Origin: Vagococcus fessus
GTDB lineage: Bacteria; Bacillota; Bacilli; Lactobacillales; Vagococcaceae
NCBI RefSeq assembly: GCF_003987565.1
Contig: NZ_NGJY01000004.1
Coordinates: forward strand, 62,001-126,000
Reading direction: 5' to 3'
Length of the DNA stretch: 64,000 bases
Shown here in pieces: positions 24,757-32,084 of this stretch. A model generated the notes under the pieces. The model ran no database searches. It saw nothing but the letters and a program-made list of their open reading frames with translations, and was not told the origin of the DNA. The position numbers and the translations under genes are program-made. Within the stretch, counting starts at the first letter, position 1. Each line of letters opens with the position of its first letter.

Positions 24757-24770
24757 AATAGAAACTAACA

Positions 24771-24798
24771 AAAAAACTCGCAGACCGCGAGTTTTTTT
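24771..24798 (+). terminator. Terminator after pgi
   Basis: A-run, stem ACTCGC / GCGAGT with a five-base loop, then seven T. Confidence 0.88.
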
Positions 24799-24883
24799 GT
24801 ATAGCAAAGCATGTAATCGGTCTCAAGACTGGGTATTTTTCGTTAATTATATGGTAATATAAAGAAGAAAGGCGGTGGAAAAT

Positions 24884-25336
24884 ATGGATCAAAAGACATT
24901 GGATTTAGTCAAACAAGGTAAATACTTAGGTGCTGTTAAGAATTATGTTGAAGTTGTCACAGAAGAGGCTAATAATATGCAACATTTAGCAGACCCGTTG
25001 TTCCAACAAGAGCAGACGGAGATACCTCATCATAGTAGCCCAAGAAATACAGGAGGACGTAATGTTAACCGTGTGCAACATCAAGCACCGAAAAGTTTGC
25101 AGATGCAAACAGGACAGTCTACTCATTCTTCGCCAAATCTCCAACAACGTCATCAATTTCACCATAAAAAAGTGAGCAATCATAAACAACATCCAATTAA
25201 GTCGCTTCGACCACATAACCGTCCGATAACGAAGGAGTCTATTATAAAAGTAGAACGAAATAGTTCAGTAGGCTCAGTTGCATTTTCATTAATGATGATG
25301 GTAGTGCTGCTTGTTGTGTTCGTTTTAACGTTATAA
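24884..25336 (+). CDS. Unrecognised protein with C-terminal membrane anchor
   Basis: A 150-residue product with three visible parts. The N-terminal ~45 residues look helical (L-V-K-Q-G-K-Y-L-G-A-V-K-N-Y-V-E-V) and faintly recall the L7/L12 C-terminal-like helix-loop-helix found in small Gram-positive proteins. A long basic linker follows, very rich in His, Gln and Asn (about 50-120). The last ~22 residues are a single hydrophobic segment (V-A-F-S-L-M-M-M-V-V-L-L-V-V-F-V-L). No signal peptide is present, so it is probably tail-anchored with its body in the cytoplasm. ATG 24884 was preferred to the GTG at 24875, since GGCGGTGG is its ribosome site. It leads an operon with an NfeD-like gene and an SPFH gene. 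No function is assigned. Confidence 0.75.
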   Translation: MDQKTLDLVKQGKYLGAVKNYVEVVTEEANNMQHLADPLFQQEQTEIPHHSSPRNTGGRNVNRVQHQAPKSLQMQTGQSTHSSPNLQQRHQFHHKKVSNHKQHPIKSLRPHNRPITKESIIKVERNSSVGSVAFSLMMMVVLLVVFVLTL

Positions 25337-25350
25337 GTTGAGGTGATAGT

Positions 25351-25578
25351 ATGGATTATCAAATGAAACGATTAGTTGGTTTCGGATTTAAATTGCCAGA
25401 AGACGGAATTCGTGGCAGCGTGAACTTAAAAGGGATGAACTTTGAGTATCATTGTCTAGAAGGCAGTAGTGCTAAAGGACAAATGGTAGAGGTAGTTGGA
25501 TTTGAGAAAAATCAATTACTGCTTAGAGAGAGTCAAACTATAAAAGAAAGAGATGTGAATTATATTGAATATCGGTAG
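25351..25578 (+). CDS. NfeD-like OB-fold protein (short, soluble form)
   Basis: A 75-residue protein resembling only the C-terminal OB-fold of NfeD proteins: an I-R-G-S-V-N-L beta strand, a central G-Q-M-V-E-V-V-G-F and a final L-L-L-R-E strand. The membrane part of full NfeD is absent. NfeD proteins are genetic partners of SPFH (stomatin/flotillin) proteins, and the next gene is exactly that, overlapping by 14 bases. The start ATG has GAGGTGAT seven bases upstream. Assignment rests on pattern and neighbour, so it is moderate. Confidence 0.68.
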   Translation: MDYQMKRLVGFGFKLPEDGIRGSVNLKGMNFEYHCLEGSSAKGQMVEVVGFEKNQLLLRESQTIKERDVNYIEYR

Positions 25579-26509
25579 TGTTATTTTATTAATTGTGATT
25601 TTAGCGTTAGCAGTTTTTATTGTGTCAAAATCAATTATCATTGTGAAACAGGGGGAAGTAAAAGTAGTTGAAAGTTTTGGTAAGTATGTCAAAACACTTG
25701 AACCAGGCTTACACTTTTTAATTCCAATTTTATACAATGTTCATTGTCGTGTGTCATTGAAACAAACACCATATGAAATTTCACCGCAAAGTGTTATTAC
25801 AAAGGATAATGTTATTGTTGAAGTAGATGAAGCTCTGAAATTTCACGTAACAGACGTTCGTGCCTTTGTTTATGATAACGAAGATTCAGTTATGTCTATG
25901 ATTCAAGATTGCCAATCAAACTTACGTGGTATTATTGGTAAAATGGATTTAAATGAAGTGTTAAATGGAACTGAAGAAATCAATACGGCATTATATAACT
26001 CAGTAAAAGATATTACAGCAGGTTATGGTTTAGCGATTGACCGTATTAATATCGGTGAGATTTCTGTAAGTGAAGAAATCATTCAATCAATGAATAAATT
26101 GATTACAGCAAGTCGAGATAAAGAATCAGCGATTACGATTGCTGAAGGACAAAAACAATCTGTTATTTTAGAATCAGAAGCAAGAGCTTCTCAAATGGAA
26201 ATTGATGCAGAAGCGCGTGCTAAACAAACAAAAATTGATGCGGCAGCCCGTGCTGAAAGAATGCGTATTGATTCAGAAGCCGAAGCAAAACGGGTTCAAA
26301 TTTTAGCAGAAGCGGAAAAATTACGTGTCTTAACGGTTAACCAAGGGATTCAGGAGAGTCAAGTGGACGATAATTTATTAGCTTATTTAGGAATTGAAGC
26401 CTTCCAAAAAGTAGCTGAAAGTGATACAAATACTGTTATTATTCCAAGTAATATGACAGGTCTTGCAAACATCCCAGTAGCTAAAGAGTTATGGGATAAA
26501 TCTAAATAA
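25565..26509 (+). CDS. SPFH-domain (stomatin/prohibitin-like) membrane protein
   Basis: A 314-residue protein. One N-terminal membrane segment (residues 4-24) is followed by a band-7/SPFH domain (Q-G-E-V-K-V-V-E-S-F-G-K-Y, P-G-L-H-F-L-I-P) up to about residue 200. A coiled-coil region then holds four near-perfect 11-residue repeats of the form E-A-R-A-x-Q-x-x-I-D-A (nt 26177-26308), and the C-terminal tail is short. Such proteins form large rings that organise membrane microdomains and control proteases. The start is TTG inside the preceding gene, with AAAGAGATG as a weak ribosome site, suggesting translational coupling. It ends at a bidirectional terminator. Confidence 0.9.
   Translation: MNIGSVILLIVILALAVFIVSKSIIIVKQGEVKVVESFGKYVKTLEPGLHFLIPILYNVHCRVSLKQTPYEISPQSVITKDNVIVEVDEALKFHVTDVRAFVYDNEDSVMSMIQDCQSNLRGIIGKMDLNEVLNGTEEINTALYNSVKDITAGYGLAIDRINIGEISVSEEIIQSMNKLITASRDKESAITIAEGQKQSVILESEARASQMEIDAEARAKQTKIDAAARAERMRIDSEAEAKRVQILAEAEKLRVLTVNQGIQESQVDDNLLAYLGIEAFQKVAESDTNTVIIPSNMTGLANIPVAKELWDKSK
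26177..26308 (+). repeat. Four tandem 33-base repeats encoding 11-residue coiled-coil units
   Basis: Within the SPFH gene, units start with Glu/Ala-Ala-Arg/Glu-Ala and end Ile-Asp-Ala/Ser. The protein repeat is much better kept than the DNA, so selection is on the hendecad coiled coil rather than on recent duplication. Confidence 0.8.
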
Positions 26510-26510
26510 T

Positions 26511-26553
26511 AAAAAAACTGTTCTAAATCTTCTGATTTAGAGCAGTTTTTATT
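26511..26553. terminator. Bidirectional terminator after the SPFH gene
   Basis: Stem ACTG-T-TCTAAATC / GATTTAGA-G-CAGT with a TTCT loop, flanked by A7 on the left and TTTTTA on the right. It also fits as terminator for the minus-strand small gene ending at 26549. Confidence 0.88.
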
Positions 26554-26736
26554 TGTGAGTTTCAATAGAGTGGGTACCAACAAGCAGGGTAATAATGAAA
26601 AGAAAGAAGAATAGTAAACCTATGTCAGAAAAATAAGTGCTGCTAATTAAGGAATAGAAGAGCTGGTATTCTATTATAAGTATTAGGGCGAGTATAGGTA
26701 TCTGTTTCTTTTGCTTTTTAGTCGTTTTTTAGCCAT
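26549..26736 (-). pseudogene. Frameshifted small membrane-protein gene
   Basis: On the minus strand GGAGGG precedes ATG 26736 by 6 bases. From the ATG the frame reads M-A-K-K-R-L-K and then hits a stop after 17 codons. Moving back one base at the A5 run (plus-strand T-run near 26715-26719) opens a frame to a TAA at 26549-26551. It would give about 62 residues: a basic head, two hydrophobic segments (I-P-I-L-A-L-I-L-I-I and L-L-F-F-F-L-F-I-I-T-L-L) and a polar tail. The stop abuts a terminator working on this strand. Adding one A to the run would restore the gene. It may be a real mutation, a homopolymer sequencing error, or slippage. The protein family is not recognised. Confidence 0.6.
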
Positions 26737-26753
26737 CAGTGTCCCTCCATTTT

Positions 26754-26767
26754 AATGACCTGTCATT
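26754..26767. promoter_or_regulatory. Inverted repeat upstream of the small membrane gene
   Basis: AATGAC-CT-GTCATT is a perfect 6-2-6 inverted repeat just before the small gene's ribosome site. A second palindrome, TGATATCA, is at 26772-26779. Possible operator; no regulator is known. The rest of 26780-26890 shows nothing recognisable. Confidence 0.35.
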
Positions 26768-26891
26768 TATTTGATATCATGTGATGAGTGGCAGTAGATT
26801 GACTAGACTACAATTAGGTTAAGCATACGCTCGGTTAGGTAAAAATACAAGGGATACAGATAGAAATTCATTGTAATAATTAAGCAAAAGG

Positions 26892-26921
26892 TTGGCGAGA
26901 GAATTTAACATCGTCTATACT
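26892..26921 (+). promoter_or_regulatory. Promoter for the quinone-reductase-like gene
   Basis: TTGGCG (26892-26897), 18-base spacer, TATACT (26916-26921). Confidence 0.5.
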
Positions 26922-26956
26922 TTAAGAGATGATAAATAGGTAGAGGAGTAGTTTAT

Positions 26957-27634
26957 ATGAAAACATTAATTATTGTCGCTCATCCAGATGTCAAAGGGTC
27001 AATGAGCCAGCAATTTTTCTTATCGGGATTAGAGCAAGAAAAAGAAGTAATGATTCATCAATTATATGACAGCTATCCTGAAGGTAAGATAGATATGGGA
27101 AAAGAAATAGAACGAGTTCTTTCACATGACCGTATTATTTTTCAGTTTCCATTATATTGGTACAGTGCCCCTAGTTTATTAAAAGAGTGGCAGGATGTTG
27201 TTTTATCGGGGATTGCGAGTAATGACAGTTACATGAAACGAGTGGCAGGAAAAGAATTTGGAATAGTGGTATCCATAGGGGTAAAAGAGACGTCGTATCA
27301 AGCAGGTGGCAGTGTGGGTCTGTCTTTAAGTGAACTTATGAAACCTTATCAGGCTATGGCGACTTATTTTGGCTTAGATTTTATGCCGATTTTTGCTAAT
27401 TATCAATTCATGTATCAAACTGAACAGGCTAAAAAACAAGTATTGGTAGACTATCAGTATTATGTGACAGGTCCAAAATTAAAAACATTAGCCAGTCGTA
27501 CGAAATGGTTGAGAGAGCGAGTGATGGGCAGTCAAACATTGGATACCGATTTAGTAGCACCACTTTTAACTCAATTAGAAGAAAACGACGACATAATAGA
27601 AGATTTAAATCAAACCTTAGCTGACATGTCATAA
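26957..27634 (+). CDS. NAD(P)H-dependent oxidoreductase, flavodoxin-like fold (KefF/MdaB type)
   Basis: A 225-residue member of the flavodoxin_2 family of NAD(P)H quinone reductases. The N-terminal strand and phosphate loop L-I-I-V-A-H-P-D-V-K-G-S lead the fold. The F-Q-F-P-L-Y-W-Y-S-A-P-S-L-L-K-E-W segment (about residues 58-74) is the family hallmark lining the FMN site. The C-terminal ~50 residues extend beyond the usual ~175-residue core and look helical. It probably reduces quinones or electrophiles. GTAGAGGAG lies 9 bases before the ATG. A small gene begins 12 bases after its stop. Confidence 0.85.
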   Translation: MKTLIIVAHPDVKGSMSQQFFLSGLEQEKEVMIHQLYDSYPEGKIDMGKEIERVLSHDRIIFQFPLYWYSAPSLLKEWQDVVLSGIASNDSYMKRVAGKEFGIVVSIGVKETSYQAGGSVGLSLSELMKPYQAMATYFGLDFMPIFANYQFMYQTEQAKKQVLVDYQYYVTGPKLKTLASRTKWLRERVMGSQTLDTDLVAPLLTQLEENDDIIEDLNQTLADMS

Positions 27635-27646
27635 GGAGGAATAATT

Positions 27647-27823
27647 TTGGCACAAGATTGGATTGAAAAACAAGCAGTAGAATTAAAAGCAACTTGTCGT
27701 GATTACAAAGAGCTTGCTCTTGTGGATGAGTTAGTGAGACTACTTGATGAACAAGATGTACGAATTGAACAACTAGAAGGTCAATTAGATGGAACGCTTT
27801 GGAGTCCTAGTAATTGGCGTTAA
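27647..27823 (+). CDS. Small protein of 58 residues, function unknown
   Basis: A short gene with a TTG start preceded at exactly 6 bases by a full AAGGAGGA ribosome site that overlaps the stop of the upstream reductase gene. The product (M-A-Q-D-W-I-E-K-Q-A-V-E-L-K ... T-L-W-S-P-S-N-W-R) is acidic and helical, with no membrane segment. Heptad-like L/I spacing in L-V-D-E-L-V-R-L-L-D-E-Q-D-V-R-I-E-Q-L suggests a short coiled coil. It ends directly at a terminator. Strong translation signals and a tight operon position make it a likely real gene. It was not recognised as any family. Confidence 0.72.
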   Translation: MAQDWIEKQAVELKATCRDYKELALVDELVRLLDEQDVRIEQLEGQLDGTLWSPSNWR

Positions 27824-27860
27824 AAAAAGCATCTCGTAATCTAACGAGATGCTTTTTTTT
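27822..27860. terminator. Bidirectional terminator
   Basis: Stem GCATCTCGT / ACGAGATGC with a six-base loop, A7 before and T8 after. It serves the 58-residue gene (plus) and nitroreductase (minus). Confidence 0.92.
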
Positions 27861-27864
27861 ATAT

Positions 27865-28461
27865 TTAATTGAATGTACGGAAACGTTCAGTGTCAGACAT
27901 GTACTCTTTATCACCAGCAGGAGCTTTGATTGAACCAAAAGGCATTTGTCCTGTTAAGCGCCATGAAGCAGGGATATTCCATTTTTCGGCCACTTTTTCA
28001 TCAATGAGTGGGTTGTAATGTTGGATAGTTGCTCCGATTTCTTTTTCAGCTAAAGCTGTCCATACAGAATGTTGAGCCATACCTGTAGATTGCTCAGACC
28101 ATAGTGGGAAGTTAGCAGCGTAAAGTTTGAATTGATCTTGAAGAGAAGCAATAACGTCTGTATCTTCGAAGAATAAAATTGTTCCTTTACCAGCTGCAAA
28201 ACTTGCTAATTTAGCTTGTGTTTGCGGGAAGTTTTCTTCAGGTGTCAGTGGTTTTAATTCATTTTCTACAATAGTCCATAAAGCGTGATGTGCATTATCA
28301 AATAAAATAACAGCACGTGATGATTGAGAGTTAAAGGCAGATGGTGTTTCTTTGATAGCGTCAAAAATAATAGATTCTAATTCAGCTTCAGATAATGAAA
28401 CATCATTTCCTATTGAATAGATAGAACGTCTTTTTTGTAATGATTTAATATAGTTTGTCAT
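27865..28461 (-). CDS. Nitroreductase family protein
   Basis: A 198-residue FMN-dependent nitroreductase. R-R-S-I-Y near the N-terminus (residues 11-15) and E-T-P-S-A-F-N-S-Q-S-S-R-A (about 38-50) are the FMN-binding motifs. The C-terminal P-F-G-S-I-K-A-P-A-G-D-K motif is also typical. It reduces nitro compounds or quinones with NAD(P)H. It starts at ATG 28461 with AAAGGAGAT upstream. The promoter is overlapped by a clear palindrome, implying repression released by electrophiles, by analogy to regulated nitroreductases in Bacillus. It faces the quinone reductase gene across a shared terminator. Confidence 0.9.
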   Translation of the reverse strand: MTNYIKSLQKRRSIYSIGNDVSLSEAELESIIFDAIKETPSAFNSQSSRAVILFDNAHHALWTIVENELKPLTPEENFPQTQAKLASFAAGKGTILFFEDTDVIASLQDQFKLYAANFPLWSEQSTGMAQHSVWTALAEKEIGATIQHYNPLIDEKVAEKWNIPASWRLTGQMPFGSIKAPAGDKEYMSDTERFRTFN

Positions 28462-28507
28462 GTTAGATGATCTCCTTTAAGTTGGTTTCTTTTTTGATTA
28501 CATACTT

Positions 28508-28559
28508 AGTATAGTACCTTACTAAAAATAAGTAAATATATTTGCTTACCAAAAATAAG
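28508..28559 (-). promoter_or_regulatory. Nitroreductase promoter with embedded operator
   Basis: On the minus strand TTTACT (complement of 28531-28536), 17 bases, TATACT (complement of 28508-28513). A perfect palindrome TTACT-N7-AGTAA (28519-28535) fills the spacer and overlaps the -35. A second, imperfect copy with the same AAAAATA centre lies at 28545-28559. The layout suits a HxlR/DUF24-type repressor. The regulator is not in this window. Confidence 0.6.
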
Positions 28560-28565
28560 AAAAAA

Positions 28566-28598
28566 CAAAAAAGAGCGACAAATGCGCTCTTTTTTGTT
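28566..28598 (-). terminator. Terminator of the YdcF-like gene
   Basis: Stem AAAGAGCG / CGCTCTTT with a seven-base loop and T-rich flank on the minus strand. Confidence 0.85.
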
Positions 28599-28614
28599 CC
28601 TGTTTAAATAAATT

Positions 28615-29211
28615 CTACCATTCAAAAGGAATGGCATAGCCTAAAGCTAGAATTTCTCTAGCGTAACTAATTTTTTTAGCTGATGGTGGTGTCGGTGCGG
28701 CTTGACCGTGTATATTTTCAATACCTAAGCGTTTTGCTAAGAGTTTGGCACGGTATATATGGAAATCATTGGAAACGATGACTGTTTTTCCGAGATTTGT
28801 TTTATGTGAGGCATTCATCAAGTTTTCCATGGTGTTGGTAGACTCATCTTCTGCGATAATTTTTTTTGAGGGGATACCATGATTGACTAAGTAACGAGCC
28901 ATCACGCGTGCTTCTGATTCATTTTCATCATTTCCTTTACCACCAGATACGATAACGGTTGCTTTAGGATTGTTTTGTAAATAGTGTATGGCTGTATCTA
29001 AACGCTCTTGAAGAACAGAGCTAGGTTTTGCTGGTTTACCTTTTACTTTCGCACCTAAAATAATTACGGTGTCGGCATTATTTGGAGCAGTTTCATCTTT
29101 ACAACTTAGAATTAGAGATAAGCTAAACAGACTGTAAAGCAATCCAATTAGGATAAAACTAAGTAAGCTCCATTTCCATTTTGATTTTTTTCGTGTTGGC
29201 ATGTAGCGCAT
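28615..29211 (-). CDS. YdcF/SanA-like DUF218 membrane protein
   Basis: A 198-residue protein with a basic N-terminus, one membrane segment (about residues 13-36) and an extracytoplasmic DUF218 domain. Family motifs are present: V-I-I-L-G-A-K-V-K-G, V-S-G-G-K-G-N-D-E-N-E-S-E-A (about 90-103) and E-D-E-S-T-N-T-M-E-N. Relatives (SanA, ElyC, YdcF) act in envelope integrity, but their chemistry is not settled. ATG 29211 is preferred to the adjacent GTG 29214 on spacing from AAAGGAG, and ATG 29202 is a third option. It is a single-gene unit. Confidence 0.85.
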   Translation of the reverse strand: MRYMPTRKKSKWKWSLLSFILIGLLYSLFSLSLILSCKDETAPNNADTVIILGAKVKGKPAKPSSVLQERLDTAIHYLQNNPKATVIVSGGKGNDENESEARVMARYLVNHGIPSKKIIAEDESTNTMENLMNASHKTNLGKTVIVSNDFHIYRAKLLAKRLGIENIHGQAAPTPPSAKKISYAREILALGYAIPFEW

Positions 29212-29371
29212 CACTCTCCTTTACAAGTGAAAGTATAAACAATAAAGGTAAAAAAAGAATGAATATTGTTGTAAGAATTTCTTAATAGGTCTTAACATTT
29301 AATAAAGAATTGATGTTTGTTCTTTATAAATACCTTATAATAGAGATATAAAATAAAAAGGAGTGGATAGT

Positions 29372-29551
29372 ATGCCAATCGTAAACGTTCAATTATTAGA
29401 AGGCCGTACACCAGAACAAAAGAAAGCAATGGTTAAAGAAGTAACAGATGCCATCGTTAGAACTACCGGAGCAAAAAAAGAAGCCATTAGTATCGTTATC
29501 ACAGATATGAAAAAAGAAGATTATGGTATCAATGGGGATACGTTAGCGTAA
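29372..29551 (+). CDS. 4-oxalocrotonate tautomerase family protein
   Basis: A 59-residue tautomerase. The ATG at 29372 puts Pro right after Met, so Met removal exposes the catalytic N-terminal proline of this family. A GTG nine bases earlier would bury it. AAGGAG is 7 bases upstream. After Met removal Arg11 is present (G-R-T-P-E-Q), but position 39 is Ser, not the Arg of true 4-oxalocrotonate tautomerase. The real substrate is therefore unknown. A TATAAT at 29336-29341 is the likely -10. It stands alone before the thrS leader. Confidence 0.88.
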   Translation: MPIVNVQLLEGRTPEQKKAMVKEVTDAIVRTTGAKKEAISIVITDMKKEDYGINGDTLA

Positions 29552-29563
29552 AGGAAAAGACTC

Positions 29564-29592
29564 TTGCCAAATTCTAAGATTCGTGGTTAAAT
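29564..29592 (+). promoter_or_regulatory. Possible promoter for the thrS leader
   Basis: TTGCCA (29564-29569), 17 bases, TTAAAT (29587-29592), placing the start just before the T-box leader. Confidence 0.45.
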
Positions 29593-29599
29593 GGAGTTA

Positions 29600-29864
29600 T
29601 ATTAATGAATAAAAGATCATTGCGAAAGACACCATTTGTTGAAAACTACCTAGCAGAGAGGGAAATATTAGCTGAGAATTTCCTAGATAAGTCCAATAAG
29701 TGACCACTTTCAAGAATTTAGTCGAAACTAAGTCGGTCGTCCCGTTATCACGAATGAAGTATAGCTTTTCCTGTCTTTTAAGGGATAAGTTTATTAAATT
29801 TTAGGTGGAACCACGATAATATCGTCCTAATGTCTTGTGAATACAAGATGTTAGGGCGTTTTTT
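29600..29864 (+). promoter_or_regulatory. T-box leader of thrS
   Basis: A leader of about 265 bases carrying the conserved T-box sequence AGGTGGAACCACG at 29803-29815. A long terminator hairpin follows (29823-29838 pairing with 29843-29858, then TTTTTTG). Uncharged tRNA should pair with the T-box bulge and a codon in stem I, favouring the antiterminator. Since the next gene is thrS the tRNA is tRNA(Thr). The ACC/ACT run near 29703-29708 is a candidate specifier but was not folded. A short in-frame ATG at 29605 is not thought to be translated. Confidence 0.9.
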
Positions 29865-29905
29865 GTTTTAGCAATGTGATTATTTAAATCTAAGGAGGAA
29901 CACAC

Positions 29906-31855
29906 ATGTCAGAAATTAAAGTAACATTTCCAGATGGTGCAGTAAAAGAATTTGAGGCTGGCGTCTCTACAAAAGACGTTGCTGAAAGTATTAGTAAAAG
30001 CTTAGCTAAAAAAGCTTTAGCAGGTAAATTTAATGGGGAGTTAGTCGATTTAGTTCGTCCGTTAGATGTAGACGGTTCAATCGAAATTATCACACCAGAC
30101 CATGAAGATGCTTTAGGTATCTTACGTCACTCAACAGCTCATTTAATGGCGAATGCCGTTCGTCGTTTATATCCAAACATTCATTTTGGTGTAGGACCAG
30201 CGATTGATAATGGGTTCTATTATGATACTGATAATGGGGAAGACCCAATTTCAGAAGAAGACTTACCAAAAATTGAAGAAGAAATGATGAAAATCGTTAA
30301 AGAAAATAACCCAATCGTTCGTAAAGAAGTAACAAAAGCGGAAGCATTAGAGTTATTTAAAGAAGATCCATATAAAGTAGAATTAATTACTGATCTTCCA
30401 GAAGACGAACAAATCACAGTCTATGACCAAGGTGACTTTGTTGATTTATGTCGTGGGGTACACGTTCCTTCAACAGGCCGTATCCAAGTCTTCAAATTAT
30501 TATCAGTTGCTGGGGCATATTGGAGAGGAAACTCAGACAATAAAATGATGCAACGTGTTTACGGAACAGCTTTCTTTGATAAAAAAGAACTAAAAGCTTA
30601 CTTACAATTCCGTGAAGAGATGAAAGAACGTGACCACCGTAAATTAGGTAAAGAATTAGGCTTATTTATGACAAATAGTGATGTGGGTGCTGGACTACCA
30701 TTCTGGTTACCAAATGGTGCTACTATCCGTCGTACAATTGACCGTTATATTACAGATAAAGAAATCAGCTTAGGCTACCAACACGTTTACACACCAATCA
30801 TGGCGAACGTAGAGTTTTACAAAACGTCTGGTCACTGGGACCATTACCATGAAGATATGTTCCCACCAATGGATATGGGTGATGGCGAAATGTTAGTATT
30901 ACGTCCTATGAACTGCCCGCATCACATGATGGTTTATAAAAATGAAGTTCACAGCTACCGTGAATTACCTATTCGTATCGCTGAATTAGGTATGATGCAC
31001 CGTTACGAGAAGAGTGGCGCATTATCAGGGTTACAACGTGTACGTGAGATGACTTTAAATGATGGCCATACATTTGTACGTCCAGACCAAATTAAAGACG
31101 AATTCAAACGTACATTAGAATTAATGGTTGCGGTATATGAAGATTTCAATATCACAGATTATAAATTCCGTTTAAGCTACCGTGACCCAGAGAATACTGA
31201 AAAATACTTTGATGACGATCAAATGTGGGAAACAGCTCAAAAAATGTTAAAAGAAGCTGTTGATGAAATGGGCTTAGAGTACGTTGAAGCTGAAGGAGAA
31301 GCTGCTTTCTACGGACCTAAACTTGACGTTCAAGTTAAGACTGCTATGGGAATCGAAGAAACACTTTCAACTATCCAATTAGATTTCTTATTACCACAAC
31401 GTTTTGATTTAACATATGTAGGAGAAGATGGCGAAAATAATCACCGTCCAGTCGTTATTCACCGTGGTATTGTGTCAACAATGGAACGTTTTGTTGCTTA
31501 CTTAACAGAAGTATACAAAGGCGCTTTCCCTACATGGTTAGCACCAGTCCAAGGTACAATTATTCCAGTAAGTAATGATCACCATATGGACTATGCATTT
31601 GAAGTCAAAGGTCAATTAGAAAAATTAGGGTTACGTTTTGAAGTAGATGAGCGTAATGAAAAAATGGGCTATAAAATCCGTGCCTCTCAAACTCAAAAAA
31701 TCCCGTATCAATTAGTTGTAGGAGATAAAGAAGTTGAAGCTGGTGAAGTGAATGTTCGCCGTTACGGAAGTAAAGAAACAGCTTCTATGTCATTAGAAGA
31801 TTATGTTGCTTTAGTAACAGATGAAGTTGCTAATTACAGCCGTCCAAGAGACTAA
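29906..31855 (+). CDS. thrS: Threonyl-tRNA synthetase
   Basis: A full-length class II synthetase of 649 residues. Domains in order: TGS (1-63), the editing domain with H-S-T-A-H-L-M (about 75), the catalytic core with zinc ligand Cys in R-P-M-N-C-P-H-H-M and motif 2 ([10 protein letters not shown]), motif 3 with [11 protein letters not shown], and the C-terminal anticodon-binding domain from about residue 540. AAGGAGGA lies 7 bases before the ATG. Expression is controlled by the T-box leader and ends at a terminator. Confidence 0.98.
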   Translation: MSEIKVTFPDGAVKEFEAGVSTKDVAESISKSLAKKALAGKFNGELVDLVRPLDVDGSIEIITPDHEDALGILRHSTAHLMANAVRRLYPNIHFGVGPAIDNGFYYDTDNGEDPISEEDLPKIEEEMMKIVKENNPIVRKEVTKAEALELFKEDPYKVELITDLPEDEQITVYDQGDFVDLCRGVHVPSTGRIQVFKLLSVAGAYWRGNSDNKMMQRVYGTAFFDKKELKAYLQFREEMKERDHRKLGKELGLFMTNSDVGAGLPFWLPNGATIRRTIDRYITDKEISLGYQHVYTPIMANVEFYKTSGHWDHYHEDMFPPMDMGDGEMLVLRPMNCPHHMMVYKNEVHSYRELPIRIAELGMMHRYEKSGALSGLQRVREMTLNDGHTFVRPDQIKDEFKRTLELMVAVYEDFNITDYKFRLSYRDPENTEKYFDDDQMWETAQKMLKEAVDEMGLEYVEAEGEAAFYGPKLDVQVKTAMGIEETLSTIQLDFLLPQRFDLTYVGEDGENNHRPVVIHRGIVSTMERFVAYLTEVYKGAFPTWLAPVQGTIIPVSNDHHMDYAFEVKGQLEKLGLRFEVDERNEKMGYKIRASQTQKIPYQLVVGDKEVEAGEVNVRRYGSKETASMSLEDYVALVTDEVANYSRPRD

Positions 31856-31870
31856 TCATAAGTTAGAAAG

Positions 31871-31909
31871 AAAAGAGTTCCTTTTGAATAAAAAGGCTCT
31901 TTTTTTTTC
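31871..31909 (+). terminator. Terminator after thrS
   Basis: Stem GAG-TT-CCTTTT / AAAAAGG-CTC followed by nine T. Confidence 0.82.
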
Positions 31910-32084
31910 ACAAAAAAGACCTATTTTATTTGCTTATAGCTGTAATTAATGAGATACTTCAAGGTGGAGAAATAGCAATTATTAAAGAGTGTTAAAATTT
32001 ACTTTAACTTTTTGCGTGAGCCTATATTTTTTAGTAAACTATTAAGAGTAAAAGGGTCAGTCTAATTTGGAAGGAACAGATAGA

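Noticed and set aside
26177-26308. Regular 33-base repeats that could suggest a CRISPR-like array
   Set aside because: There are no unique spacers; the repeats are in frame and encode a coiled coil.
26780-26890. Further coding sequence in the 220-base gap before the quinone reductase gene
   Set aside because: All frames are interrupted quickly and no ribosome site is found.
29605-29703. Short open frame starting M-N-K-R in the thrS leader
   Set aside because: It falls in the T-box stem I region and lacks a good ribosome site; the RNA structure explains the sequence.
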